A stretch of DNA of 64,000 nucleotides, taken from the NCBI GenBank assembly GCA_002393575.1, contig DGSN01000077.1, forward strand, positions 18,188 to 82,187. The letters are read 5' to 3'. Made by a program: the position numbers and the translations under genes. Source of the stretch: Prevotellaceae bacterium UBA4361 (GTDB taxonomy: Bacteria; Bacteroidota; Bacteroidia; Bacteroidales; Bacteroidaceae). Within the stretch, counting starts at the first letter, position 1. Every line of letters begins with the position of its first letter. The notes under the pieces were generated by a model. It saw nothing but the letters and a program-made list of their open reading frames with translations, was not told the origin of the DNA and did not search any database. Positions 8,301 through 16,046 of the stretch are shown here, piece by piece.

Positions 8301-10820
8301 ATGAAACCTACATCTAAGGTGGGCATTGCCACCATCCTTGCATTCAACAGTATCTGCATCTTTGCACAGACATCCGACTTCACACAAAACATCGATGCAT
8401 ACGGCAATTATTTCATCCAGGACTTTGAGGATGCAAGCACCTACCCTCTCACCCAATCCACAGAAGAACAGCATTTCATCGTAGAGGGTCAAGGCGAATG
8501 GCTCTACAAAGGCACTTACCAATCCACCAACACAAACTACAATGTGAATGGTTCGACGGCAAACCTGCGTCTTCCCAAGAATGGCAGTTATTACGTCGTC
8601 ACCCCCATTCTCCTCAACGGCGTAGCTTCGGTGAGTTTCTATCTCGGAAGGGCAACAGTCACCCTTTGGACATCAACTGACGGAGGCAACACCTGGCAGA
8701 ATGCAGGTACGGCAAGTGCCAAGGGAGCAGTTAACACCATTCAGATTCAGAGCCAAGAAGTGAATCGCATCAAAATCTCCAATGAAGCATCAAAAGATGC
8801 CGACATTGACAACCTTTGCGTGACAGCGCAGGCATTCGGCACACCCGCTACGGTGCAAACCGATTCCGCTTACCACATCACCCACAATTCTGCCACCCTC
8901 AGCGGAACCATTCTCGATGCAGGTTCGCAAACAATCATCGATTGCGGCATACTTTGGAGCACCACTAACGAACAGCCATCCCTGTCGGACAAGATGGCAA
9001 AGAGCGAACGAACCGACCTCCAGCACTTCGAAGTGCAGCTCACACGACTGCGTGCCTCCCAAACCATCTATTACCGAGCATTCGCACATTCCTCAGCAGG
9101 CTACGCATACGGAGAAGCAAAGCAATTAACAACAAAAGAAAAAGCCAACGACGATGATGACGACAGCGAGACAGACATCATCGGCCGAGCAATATGGTGT
9201 TCCCCCGATGGAGATGACGCAACAGCTGACGGCACTTCCGAACATCCCTTCTTCGACCTTCAGAACGCCATCGACATGGCAGAACCAGGCGACCGCATCT
9301 GGATGAAAGCAGGAACATACCTTTACGACAAGCGCATCAACATCGACGACAAGAACGGCACCGACGACGCACCCATCCAGTTCTTTGCATACGGAGGCAG
9401 AGCCATTCTCGATTTCTCCGCACAGCCCTACCACAAGCATTCCGACAACCCATACCAAGGCGTGAGGCTCACCAGCAGCTATTGGCACTTCTACCGCATC
9501 GACATCTGCCATGCCTCCGACAACGGTATGCTCATCGAGCGCAACAAGCCCACTGGAGGCTCATCCTCCGACATCAACGCACGCACACAAGATGCACACG
9601 ACAACATCATCGAGCAATGCAATTTCTACAAGAACGGAGACACAGGACTGCAAATCAAGAACTTAGGTTCATACAACTACATCATCAACTGCGACGCATA
9701 CGAAAACGCAGACGAAGACGACGGAGACGCCGACGGATTCGCACCAAAAATCTCCGTAGGCGATGGAAACTACTTCTTCGGTTGCCGAGCATGGCACAAT
9801 TCCGACGACGGATACGACGTGTTCTTCAAGAAAGACGGAGGGTTCGAAGACAACAAAACCATCATCATGGAATACTGCCTCGCATACCAGAACGGCATCA
9901 TCAACGGCAAAGCCACAAACGGCAACGGCAACGGATTCAAGATGGGAAGCGACCAAGGACGCATGAACTGCATCCTCAACCGTTGCCTTGCCGTGGAAAA
10001 CCTGAACAAGGGATTCGACCAGAACCACAATTCAGGCGACATCATCATGAACAACTGCACAGGAGTGGGGCAAACCCGATTCGGAGGAAAGTCCTACAGC
10101 TACCGCATCTATGAAGAACTCGCAAGCGGCTCCATCTGCGAAATCAGAAACAGCATAGCCATCAACGACCGCATCAAGACAGGCGACGACGGCAAAAAAG
10201 GAGAATGGGGACGCTTCGAACTAAGCGTAGCCAGCAAAGAAGAGCACAACGACTGGGAATGCGCACCATCCAACTTCATCGACATGGAACATTCCCAACA
10301 GCTCATCCAGCCGCGACAAGCCGACGGCACCCTTCCCGAAATCGACTTCGCACACATTTCCACCACAGCAGGAAAAGCACTCATCGACACAGGAGTGAAA
10401 ATCGAAGCCGACGACAGCAAATACGCCACCGCATCCATCACCATTCCAGCCATCGAATACACAGGCGATGCACCCGACTTAGGAGCATACGAATCAGGAT
10501 TCCAGCTCACAGACGCAACCCTCCCCGTAGAACTGACACACACGCCAAGCACCCAAGAGTCAGCCATACAGCCAGTGGGAGCAGAAAAAAGCAAGCACAT
10601 CAGCATCAAAAAGACAAAAAGCAATGCCATCATCATAGCACTAAAAGAAGGAAAAGCAAGCGACACCCATACCCTCCGCCTCCTTTCAGCAGACGGAAAA
10701 CACATCATCACCCGTCAATTCCACCAAGCAACCATCGTCAACACACAGCAAACGACAGGAACCATCATCATTCAAGTGGAAGGAAAAAGCATGAAAGAAA
10801 GCGTGAAAGTCAAACTTTAG
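8301..10820 (+). CDS. Secreted PL9-type pectate lyase with T9SS-like tail
   Basis: 839 residues. A Sec signal peptide (about 1-22, ending IFAQ) is followed by a short beta-sandwich region, a fibronectin-III-like domain (about 180-280), an Asp-rich linker (DDDDDSETD), a right-handed beta-helix (about 295-690) and a C-terminal domain (about 750-839) ending KESVKVKL. The helix carries DDGDADGFAPK with Lys483 and the acidic cluster Asp473-Asp478. This fits the calcium site and catalytic lysine of family PL9 lyases, which cut homogalacturonan by beta-elimination. The tail looks like a Por-secretion sorting domain, so export by the type IX system is likely. No SusC/D pair is nearby, so it is not in an obvious utilisation locus. 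Confidence 0.85.
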   Translation: MKPTSKVGIATILAFNSICIFAQTSDFTQNIDAYGNYFIQDFEDASTYPLTQSTEEQHFIVEGQGEWLYKGTYQSTNTNYNVNGSTANLRLPKNGSYYVVTPILLNGVASVSFYLGRATVTLWTSTDGGNTWQNAGTASAKGAVNTIQIQSQEVNRIKISNEASKDADIDNLCVTAQAFGTPATVQTDSAYHITHNSATLSGTILDAGSQTIIDCGILWSTTNEQPSLSDKMAKSERTDLQHFEVQLTRLRASQTIYYRAFAHSSAGYAYGEAKQLTTKEKANDDDDDSETDIIGRAIWCSPDGDDATADGTSEHPFFDLQNAIDMAEPGDRIWMKAGTYLYDKRINIDDKNGTDDAPIQFFAYGGRAILDFSAQPYHKHSDNPYQGVRLTSSYWHFYRIDICHASDNGMLIERNKPTGGSSSDINARTQDAHDNIIEQCNFYKNGDTGLQIKNLGSYNYIINCDAYENADEDDGDADGFAPKISVGDGNYFFGCRAWHNSDDGYDVFFKKDGGFEDNKTIIMEYCLAYQNGIINGKATNGNGNGFKMGSDQGRMNCILNRCLAVENLNKGFDQNHNSGDIIMNNCTGVGQTRFGGKSYSYRIYEELASGSICEIRNSIAINDRIKTGDDGKKGEWGRFELSVASKEEHNDWECAPSNFIDMEHSQQLIQPRQADGTLPEIDFAHISTTAGKALIDTGVKIEADDSKYATASITIPAIEYTGDAPDLGAYESGFQLTDATLPVELTHTPSTQESAIQPVGAEKSKHISIKKTKSNAIIIALKEGKASDTHTLRLLSADGKHIITRQFHQATIVNTQQTTGTIIIQVEGKSMKESVKVKL

Positions 10821-10831
10821 GAACAATAAAA

Positions 10832-10984
10832 GACCCACCCCAGCCCTAGCCCCCTCCAGCTCCCCCAAGGGGGAGAGAATAGCCATCCGGACGGCTACTC
10901 CTCCCCTTGGGGAGGTTGGGAGGGGCTGGGTATCTACTCCCTCCCTCACAGGGAGGGCTGGGGTGGGTCTTGGGGAGGGTCTTT
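10832..10984. repeat. CCCTCC/GGAGGG palindromic repeat
   Basis: Nested arms (GACCCACCCCAGCCCT and its near complement AGGGCTGGGGTGGGTC, plus inner CCTCCCC/GGGGAGG pairs) surround CCATCCGGACGGCTA. Copies of the same family lie at 13807-14013, 17540-17605, 18311-18530 and 19790-19925. The right end overlaps the last 13 codons of the next minus-strand gene. Confidence 0.9.
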
Positions 10985-11680
10985 AAGATACGTGTCATTG
11001 TACCACGCAAGGAAAGACTCAGGAGAGACGACATCGTACTTGGCAGAAACAATCAGCGTGAAGAGAAGGCAGATGAGAGAGCGAGGATGCCCGTGCTCAT
11101 CGCAGAACCTCGAAAGCCATTGCATCATCGCAGGAACCTCCCGTTTCCCATTAGCAGGATTCACCCGCTTCTCACGCAACATCTTCGTCAGCAACAAATG
11201 ATTATACTGGCTTTCGCTGATGAGAGACACCCAGTAACGCTCCGTGTGCCACAACACCCTTCGTTCATCCGTCAAAGGAAAAGGATTCTCACGCTCCCCG
11301 CGGAAGTACAAGCAATGCCCCATGAGCCTCGGAGCATGAGCATCCCATTGGCGTTCACGCAGCGTCTTCGACCCGCCCTGGTATTCAGACCGATACCAAG
11401 ACTTGAAACCCGAAATAGAGAAAAACCTCCCCACCGTCGAACGATGGTAGCAGCAGAAGAGAAACGCCTTCAGAGAAAGAGGCGTGCCATCATCCTCCTC
11501 AAACAGCTCAAGATTCCGATTGCAATAGACCACATAGCATTCATTCAGCTCAGGAGCATTCGCCAGCGTTTTCTCAACCCATTCCCGCTCATAGTCCCAG
11601 AACTCCCTGTTCTTCCCATCAGGACAATCCCCTTCACCCTCATAATAGCGGCAATCCAAGTACAAATTAGCGTGAAACAT
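10946..11680 (-). CDS. Conserved hypothetical protein, cysteine- and aromatic-rich
   Basis: I do not recognise the family. From the Met at 11680 the protein has about 244 residues. The frame is open further upstream, to 11806, but those 42 codons read through a word-type repeat, so 11680 is the better start. Visible features: clustered Cys/Trp/Tyr residues, with YLDCRYYEGEGDC near the N-terminus, FLFCCYHR, and ALAWYND-like aromatic helices near the C-terminus; no signal peptide from this start. The final residues KDPPQDPPQPSL are encoded by the neighbouring CCCTCC repeat, so the natural stop has probably been replaced. Codon composition supports a real gene. Confidence 0.65.
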   Translation of the reverse strand: MFHANLYLDCRYYEGEGDCPDGKNREFWDYEREWVEKTLANAPELNECYVVYCNRNLELFEEDDGTPLSLKAFLFCCYHRSTVGRFFSISGFKSWYRSEYQGGSKTLRERQWDAHAPRLMGHCLYFRGERENPFPLTDERRVLWHTERYWVSLISESQYNHLLLTKMLREKRVNPANGKREVPAMMQWLSRFCDEHGHPRSLICLLFTLIVSAKYDVVSPESFLAWYNDTYLKDPPQDPPQPSL

Positions 11681-11687
11681 GAAAACA

Positions 11688-11955
11688 AGTACAAGGTACA
11701 ATTTACAAAATACAATCAGGGATTTAAAGGATTTTTTTAGGATTATTAGAGAGCTAAAAATTAAAAAATTCCAACCATAACGATAACCATAACCATAACT
11801 ATCCATCCGGACGGCGGTTAAGGTTAAGGTTAGGGTTAAGGTTCACTTTTAATTTTTAACTTACCAAGTAGTTCCTTGACCTTTGTACATTACTAAGTCT
11901 TACTGAGAATCCTTAAAATCCTTTAAATCCCTGACTTTAATATATAGGTTTTTCA
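11688..11955. repeat. Mixed word-repeat region between two minus-strand genes
   Basis: Contains AAGTACAAGGTACAATTTACAA words, GGGATTTAAAGGATT words, and at 11773-11843 a quasi-palindrome of in-phase hexamers (AACCAT/AACGAT on the left, GGTTAA/GGTTAG on the right) around CCATCCGGACGGC. AATCCTTAAAATCC words follow. No gene is visible. Confidence 0.85.
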
Positions 11956-11956
11956 C

Positions 11957-12679
11957 TTACTGAGAATCCTTAAAATCCTTAGAATCCCTGACCTCCTTGA
12001 CAGGGAACTTCTGCAAGTTGCGCATCTGCCGAAGAATCCACGACTGGCGGCGATACATGAAAGAAGAAGGATGAGCACTGTCATACCTCAGAGGATTAGG
12101 AAGCGAAGCAGCAATCAGCGCACACTGGCTCCTGCTCAGCACACGCGCAGAACACCCGAAATGCTCGCGGGCAACAGCCTCCGCACCATAAATGCCGTCA
12201 CCCATCTCAATCGTGTTCAGATAAACCTCCATAATCCTGTGCTTGTCCCAACACACCTCGATGAGAACAGTGAAATAAGCCTCCAAGCCCTTGCGCAGCC
12301 ACGAAGCATCAGGCCAGAGAAACAAGTTCTTAGCCGTCTGCTGCGAAATCGTGCTCGCACCGCGCCGCCTGCCACCACGCTCCGCCTCCATCCGCGCATT
12401 CCTGATTTCCTCCAAGTCGAAACCACTATGCTCGAAGAAACGCTGGTCCTCACTCGCCCAAACCGCAAGAGGCAAATCAGGCGAAATACTGTCCAGAGGC
12501 ACCCAGCAGTGCTTCAGCCGCATTTGCTCACCCCGTTTCACCTGCTCGAACAGCCTGATCAACATCAGCGGACTGCAAGGCACAGGCAAATACCTGAAAG
12601 CAACCACAGCCCCAATGCTCGAACCAAAAAACAAGATGAGCAACCAACGGAAAAAAGACACTATTTTTTTGAGCATCAC
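11957..12679 (-). CDS. mtgA: Monofunctional peptidoglycan transglycosylase MtgA
   Basis: 240 residues, one N-terminal membrane anchor (about 8-28), then a GT51 glycosyltransferase domain. Conserved motifs are present: WASEDQRFFEHSGFD with the catalytic Glu77, RRRGASTISQQTAKNLFL (about 104-121) and EVYLNTIEMGDGIYGAEA (about 151-168) with the second active-site region. It polymerises lipid II into glycan strands at the outer face of the inner membrane and has no transpeptidase domain. The last residues (RDSKDFKDSQ) come from AATCCTT-type repeat words beyond the conserved domain. It follows the OmpA-like gene after a 96-bp gap that holds a hairpin repeat. Confidence 0.93.
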   Translation of the reverse strand: MMLKKIVSFFRWLLILFFGSSIGAVVAFRYLPVPCSPLMLIRLFEQVKRGEQMRLKHCWVPLDSISPDLPLAVWASEDQRFFEHSGFDLEEIRNARMEAERGGRRRGASTISQQTAKNLFLWPDASWLRKGLEAYFTVLIEVCWDKHRIMEVYLNTIEMGDGIYGAEAVAREHFGCSARVLSRSQCALIAASLPNPLRYDSAHPSSFMYRRQSWILRQMRNLQKFPVKEVRDSKDFKDSQ

Positions 12680-12688
12680 TCAAAATCC

Positions 12689-12759
12689 AACCATAACGAT
12701 AACCTTAACCTTAACTTTCCATCCGGACGGAAGTTAAGGTTAAGGTTAGGGTTAAGGTT
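12689..12759. repeat. GGTTAA-word quasi-palindrome
   Basis: In-phase hexamers AACCAT, AACGAT, AACCTT, AACCTT on the left and the GGTTAAGGTTAAGG series on the right flank CCATCCGGACGG. A sister locus is at 11773-11843. The inner words match the opposite arm exactly here, while the outer ones do not. Confidence 0.85.
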
Positions 12760-12775
12760 GGGATATTTAACTTTC

Positions 12776-13495
12776 CTACTGAAGCGTACCAGCATTGGCA
12801 GCGTTAATCATCGCCTCCGAAGCATAGAGGTACACCTCCACGCGGCGGTTCTCAGCCTTGCCAGCAGCAGTGCTGTTGTCAGCAACAGGATTGCTCTCGC
12901 CAAGACCCTCCACCGACTTGATCTGCGAACTCGACACGCCCTGGCTCAAGAGATAAGAGCTCACAGCAGAAGCACGCTCATACGACAGCTGCTGGTTCTT
13001 CGCAGCGCTCTGCTCAGCCGTACTGTTCCTCCAGCCGGCATTGTCAGTATAGCCCTGGATAGCCACGTCGCAGTCCGTGTAAACCTTCAGCACATTGTTA
13101 GCAAACTGGGAGAGGTTCGTCTTCGCAGTGCTCGAAAGCGCACTCTTGCCCGTCTGGAACAAAATGCCCGAATCGAACGTCACCTTCACAGCGTCCAGCC
13201 CGTTCGCATCCTTCACCGAAGAAACCTCCGCATTAGCCACAGCCGCAGCAGCAGCCTTCGCCTTGTCCATCTTCTTGCCAATCAGCACACCAGCCGTCGT
13301 GCCAACAGCCGTGCCGATAGCAGCGCCAATCAGCGTGCCCTTCGTATTCTTGCCAATCAGATTTCCAACCAAAGCGCCAAGAGCAGCACCGCCGCCAGCA
13401 CCAATCAGACCACCCTTCGTCGTGTTCGAAGTGTTACAACCAGCAAAAAGCACCAGCGCGCTCAGCGCCAATGCGTGAAACCTAAGATTTTTCAT
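12776..13495 (-). CDS. OmpA-family lipoprotein with glycine zipper
   Basis: From the Met at 13495 the protein has 239 residues and begins MKNLRFHALALSALVLFAGC, a lipoprotein signal with Cys20 as the lipidated residue. A glycine-zipper segment (about 28-75, GGLIGAGGGAALGALVG) follows, then an OmpA-like peptidoglycan-binding domain (about 105-225) with GYTDNAG and NRRVEVYL. The frame is open for 24 codons upstream, but the promoter at 13565-13572 would start transcription inside that stretch, which supports the shorter form. Expected location is the outer membrane, tethered to peptidoglycan. Confidence 0.9.
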   Translation of the reverse strand: MKNLRFHALALSALVLFAGCNTSNTTKGGLIGAGGGAALGALVGNLIGKNTKGTLIGAAIGTAVGTTAGVLIGKKMDKAKAAAAAVANAEVSSVKDANGLDAVKVTFDSGILFQTGKSALSSTAKTNLSQFANNVLKVYTDCDVAIQGYTDNAGWRNSTAEQSAAKNQQLSYERASAVSSYLLSQGVSSSQIKSVEGLGESNPVADNSTAAGKAENRRVEVYLYASEAMINAANAGTLQ

Positions 13496-13564
13496 ACGTT
13501 TGTTTTTGTTAAAAAATTGATAAAATAAAATAAACACACAGACAACGTCCGCGCAAAGTCGCCG

Positions 13565-13572
13565 CAAAGATA
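13565..13572 (-). promoter_or_regulatory. Promoter -7 element for the OmpA-like lipoprotein
   Basis: Minus-strand TATCTTTG followed by C, 70 bp upstream of the chosen start. A start at 13567 would lie upstream of the transcript, so this element decides the start codon. Confidence 0.6.
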
Positions 13573-13599
13573 TGAAATTTCAACGAAAGGAAAAAACTT

Positions 13600-13728
13600 A
13601 GACAAGTTAAAAATTAAAAGTTAAAAATTAAAAAGCCACAATTAAGTACAAAGGACAAAGGACAAGGAACAACTTGGTAATAAAAAATCCCTTAAATCCT
13701 TTAAATCCTTGATTGAAAAGCCAAAGAC
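13600..13728. repeat. Word-repeat tract
   Basis: AGTTAAAAATTAAA words, GTACAAAGGACAAAGGACAA, and AAATCCTTTAAATCC words occur without a clear second arm. No gene is visible. Confidence 0.7.
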
Positions 13729-13794
13729 CGAATGTTAAAAAATGTATTCAGAATTCGGATGATGTGACTTTGTGACTTTGTGACTTTGTGACTT
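13729..13794 (+). repeat. 65-bp dispersed repeat, copy A (with four TGTGACTT units)
   Basis: A unique part (CGAATGTTAAAAAATGTATT onward) is followed by a tandem run of TGTGACTT. An inverted second copy lies at 15850-15914 with the same layout but TGTAACTT units. The pair brackets the small module with two HU-like genes. Confidence 0.85.
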
Positions 13795-13806
13795 ATTTCT
13801 AAAAAA

Positions 13807-14013
13807 GCTACCAGCCCCCTCCAGCCCCTCCCAAGGGTGAGGGAGTGAAAAAGTGAAAAACGAAAAGTGAAAAATTCGCAAACAAACCGGAAGGCATTTT
13901 TAACTTTCAACTTTTCACTTTTCACTTTCAAGCCGGACGGCTACTCCTCCCCTTGGGGAGGTTGGGAGGGGCTGGTATCTACTCCCTCCCTCTCAGGGAG
14001 GGCTGGGGTGGGT
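13807..14013. repeat. CCCTCC/GGAGGG repeat with nested GTGAAAA palindrome
   Basis: The outer CCAGCCCCCTCC and GGAGGGGCTGG arms hold a nested GTGAAAAACGAAAAGTG / CTTTTCACTTTTCAC palindrome with AAACCGGAAGGC at its centre, followed by GCCGGACGGCTA. Layout is nearly identical to 18311-18530. Its right end codes for the tail of the next gene. Confidence 0.9.
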
Positions 14014-14214
14014 CTCTTTTTTCTTGATTCGGTTGTCAATCATGATGTCGATGCCGAAAGCAGAGCCAGCATAGACCAGAGCCTGAGCCGTGAACATCAG
14101 CACCGAGTCGGAGATTTCGCCCACTGGCGGCATGACGAACCCAGCAATGCTCAGCCCTGTGCCAGCCAGCAACATGAACAATGCGCTGAATATGCGCCAA
14201 CCATCGGTTTTCAT
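13993..14214 (-). CDS. Small two-span membrane protein, holin-like
   Basis: 73 residues from the Met at 14214. Hydrophobic segments lie at about 8-28 and 36-56, separated by a short loop with PPVGEISD. The charged tail is DNRIKKKETHPSPP, whose last residues are encoded by the adjacent CCCTCC repeat. Small two-span proteins of this kind are often found next to HU-HIG proteins in Bacteroidales, sometimes as phage-derived holins; that role is a guess. The frame upstream of 14214 is repeat sequence and is not taken as coding. Confidence 0.6.
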   Translation of the reverse strand: MKTDGWRIFSALFMLLAGTGLSIAGFVMPPVGEISDSVLMFTAQALVYAGSAFGIDIMIDNRIKKKETHPSPP

Positions 14215-14231
14215 AGATGAAAAAGTTAAAA

Positions 14232-14331
14232 GTGAAAAGCCTAAATTAAGTACAAAGGACAAAGGACAATGTACGGGCTTTGAAATTTGTACTTTGTAAA
14301 TTGTTCTTTGTACTTAATTTAGGCTTTTCAC
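14232..14331. repeat. Perfect 26-bp inverted repeat
   Basis: The arms 14232-14257 and 14306-14331 are exact reverse complements (GTGAAAAGCCTAAATTAAGT plus ACAAAG on the left). Further pairing inside is imperfect. It sits 2 bp beyond the stop of the upstream HU-like gene and would form a very stable hairpin in RNA. Confidence 0.95.
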
Positions 14332-14333
14332 TC

Positions 14334-14774
14334 TTACGGCGTTGGAGGCGTAACCTCCTTGAGCTTCGTTTCCGACTCCAAGGTGGTGTTCTCGATTTCC
14401 TCCTTGATGCGCTCCGAAGGGTAGTAGAGCAAGCGGCGGCGATACACGGCGTTTGCACCAGGCACAACCTTCGTGCCGTCGGGCTTCGTGTCACCCTCGC
14501 GGTTGAGCGTGGTCTTTGCGCTGATGCTCACCTTGAGCGTACCGAACTCCTTGATGTAGATGGTGTGTCCGTTGAGCACCATTTCCTCCACCTGCTTGAG
14601 GATGCTTCGGAGAGCGCCCTCCACCGAAGCCTCGCTCATGCCCGAGTCCTTGGCAATGTGGTCCACCAGCTCGTCGTAGCCAATCTTGGTGTAAGTGATG
14701 GTCTTGGTGAAATAGACCTGTTTGTCCTGAGGCTTGAAATACTGCTGCTGCGCCTTGATAAATACTTTTCCCAT
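14334..14774 (-). CDS. HU-like DNA-binding protein (HU-HIG type)
   Basis: 146 residues beginning MGKVFIKAQQ. The HU/IHF-like fold is suggested by the helical part YDELVDHIAKDSGMSEASVE (about 53-72) and the beta-arm start NGHTIYIKEFGTLKVSIS (about 88-105). The C-terminal extension is acidic and Pro/Thr-rich (KLKEVTPPTP). These Bacteroidetes-specific HU-like proteins bind DNA, and their exact role is unknown. The second copy at 14883-15281 shares the MGK start and the NGHxxxxxxxGT signature but is diverged elsewhere, so these are old paralogues. Confidence 0.8.
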   Translation of the reverse strand: MGKVFIKAQQQYFKPQDKQVYFTKTITYTKIGYDELVDHIAKDSGMSEASVEGALRSILKQVEEMVLNGHTIYIKEFGTLKVSISAKTTLNREGDTKPDGTKVVPGANAVYRRRLLYYPSERIKEEIENTTLESETKLKEVTPPTP

Positions 14775-14811
14775 AGCTGATTTAGGTTTTTGAGTTTGTG
14801 AATTGAACGTG

Positions 14812-14882
14812 AAGAGTGAAGAGTGAAGCGTGAAGCGATGTCACCGCATGGCATTCTTCATTCCTCATTCTTCATTCTTCAT
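14812..14882. repeat. Quasi-palindromic word repeat (GTGAAG/CTTCAT type)
   Basis: The left arm GTGAAGAGTGAAGAGTGAAG and right arm CATTCTTCATTCCTCATTC flank CACCGCATGGC. It lies between the two HU-like genes. Confidence 0.8.
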
Positions 14883-15281
14883 TTACTGAACTTCCGACTC
14901 AGTGACGAAGTTCATCTGGTTGTAGAGCAAGTCGCGCACATGCTTCGACACGCGGAAGCCCACCCACTTGCGACGCACGGCAGCACCGCCAGCACCTTCG
15001 AGATCCTCGCTGACCTTCGCGTGAATCTTGAAATGGATCGTGCCGAGGTCGCCCAGCTGCACCGAGTGGCCGTTGCAGACCAGTTCCTTCACCTGCGTGA
15101 AGAGCGAACGATAGACAGCAGCAATCTGCTCGATGCGGATGCCCGAGTCGTCGCTTGCCATCTTGATGAGCTGCTCGTCGTCGATGACCGTTGCGCGCTT
15201 AGGAGACGTGTAGTAGCGAGTCTTCTTGTCGATGCCGCAAACGCGCTCAGAGATTTTCAGTTTGAAATTTTTCTTTCCCAT
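14883..15281 (-). CDS. HU-like DNA-binding protein (HU-HIG type), second copy
   Basis: 132 residues, MGKKNFKLKISERVCG at the N-terminus. The conserved core DDEQLIKMASDDSGIRIEQI (about 44-63) and NGHSVQLGDLGTIHFKIHAK (about 79-98) matches the HU-HIG pattern. It ends with an acidic tail. A promoter at 15471-15478 gives a transcript leader of about 180 nt that runs through word repeats. It probably shares a transcript with the first HU-like gene and the small membrane protein downstream. Confidence 0.8.
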   Translation of the reverse strand: MGKKNFKLKISERVCGIDKKTRYYTSPKRATVIDDEQLIKMASDDSGIRIEQIAAVYRSLFTQVKELVCNGHSVQLGDLGTIHFKIHAKVSEDLEGAGGAAVRRKWVGFRVSKHVRDLLYNQMNFVTESEVQ

Positions 15282-15470
15282 AGCTTTTAGGTTTAAGGTT
15301 GAAAGTTAAAAATTAAAAGTTAAAAGCAATCCAGCTGAGTCGCTTCACGCTTCACGTTTCCACGCTTCACGCTCACCTCCCCAAACGAGTTCGGATGCCT
15401 CCCCAAGCGAGAACGCTTGCCGTCCCAATCGCCATGTCGAGAAGCCTAAGCCCTCTGGAGGATTGCACTG

Positions 15471-15501
15471 CAAATATACAACAATTTTTGATAATTGTCA
15501 A
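15471..15501 (-). promoter_or_regulatory. Promoter for the HU-like genes
   Basis: Minus-strand TATATTTG at 15471-15478, with TTG 20 bp upstream (15499-15501). Both elements fit the Bacteroidota consensus. Confidence 0.7.
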
Positions 15502-15540
15502 TAGATGGAGGCAATTATTTTTGATTTTCGTCAAAAAAAA

Positions 15541-15618
15541 CTTAGTTTTGACGTGAAGCGTGAAGCGAAGAGCGTGAAGCGATAGAGCCGCATGGCATTT
15601 TTCACTTTTCACTTTTCA
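15541..15618. repeat. Word repeat (GTGAAGC and CTTTTCAC words)
   Basis: GTGAAGCGTGAAGCG words, then GCCGCATGGC, then TTTTTCACTTTTCACTTTTC. The right part overlaps the last codons of the following small gene. Confidence 0.8.
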
Positions 15619-15803
15619 CTTTCCCTGAACTCGCTGACCGCCTCCGAGAGCCGTTCGTAGGCTGCTGCCAGTGGTGCTTTCGCTGGCAATGCGCCGTGGG
15701 GGTCGATGGCGCAATGGCGCATACTTGCGATTATCATACTCAGGTCGTCGAAACTGATGTCTTCGAGATTGAAGCCGTGGGTGTCGGTTTGCTTGATTTT
15801 CAT
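15609..15803 (-). CDS. Small hypothetical protein
   Basis: 64 residues, family not recognised. It is mostly helical by appearance (DLSMIIASMRHCAI, then PLAAAYERLSEAVSEF). It is supported as real by a TATCTTTG promoter 33 bp upstream and by a clean start at 15803. The final FRESEK is encoded by CTTTTCAC repeat words. It is the last gene before the inverted 65-bp repeat copy B. Confidence 0.55.
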   Translation of the reverse strand: MKIKQTDTHGFNLEDISFDDLSMIIASMRHCAIDPHGALPAKAPLAAAYERLSEAVSEFRESEK

Positions 15804-15835
15804 GTTGATTGCGTTTTGATGGTAAATTGCTGATA

Positions 15836-15843
15836 CAAAGATA
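15836..15843 (-). promoter_or_regulatory. Promoter -7 element for the 64-residue protein
   Basis: Minus-strand TATCTTTG, 33 bp upstream of the start at 15803. Confidence 0.5.
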
Positions 15844-15849
15844 ATAAAA

Positions 15850-15914
15850 GGTTACAAAGTTACAAAGTTACAAAGTTACATCACCCGAATTCCGAATACA
15901 TTTTTTAACATTCG
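15850..15914 (-). repeat. 65-bp dispersed repeat, copy B (with TGTAACTT units)
   Basis: The reverse complement aligns with 13729-13794 with only about six differences. Four of them are the same G-to-A change, once in each tandem 8-bp unit, so the units have been kept identical within each copy. Confidence 0.85.
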
Positions 15915-16003
15915 TTGTGTTGTGTTGTTGTGGTTATGGGGGTAAGGGCGAGTGTTGTGTGATAAAAAATGGGAATCTGGGGGTTTTGTTGTGAAAAAAA
16001 GCG

Positions 16004-16011
16004 TACCTTTG
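16004..16011 (+). promoter_or_regulatory. Promoter -7 element for proS
   Basis: TACCTTTG followed by CAGG, 36 bp upstream of the proS start. Confidence 0.65.
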
Positions 16012-16046
16012 CAGGAAATTAACTGTTTAAACGTATTTAGAAGACA

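Noticed and set aside
10907..11740. 277-residue plus-strand frame
   Set aside because: It begins and ends in repeats and lies opposite a better-supported minus-strand gene.
11773..11843. Telomere-like TTAGGG sequence
   Set aside because: It is one variant in a GGTTAA hexamer series within a palindrome, not a chromosome end.
12071..13528. 485-residue plus-strand frame over mtgA and the OmpA-like gene
   Set aside because: It covers two well-supported minus-strand genes and an intergenic hairpin; its composition is not protein-like.
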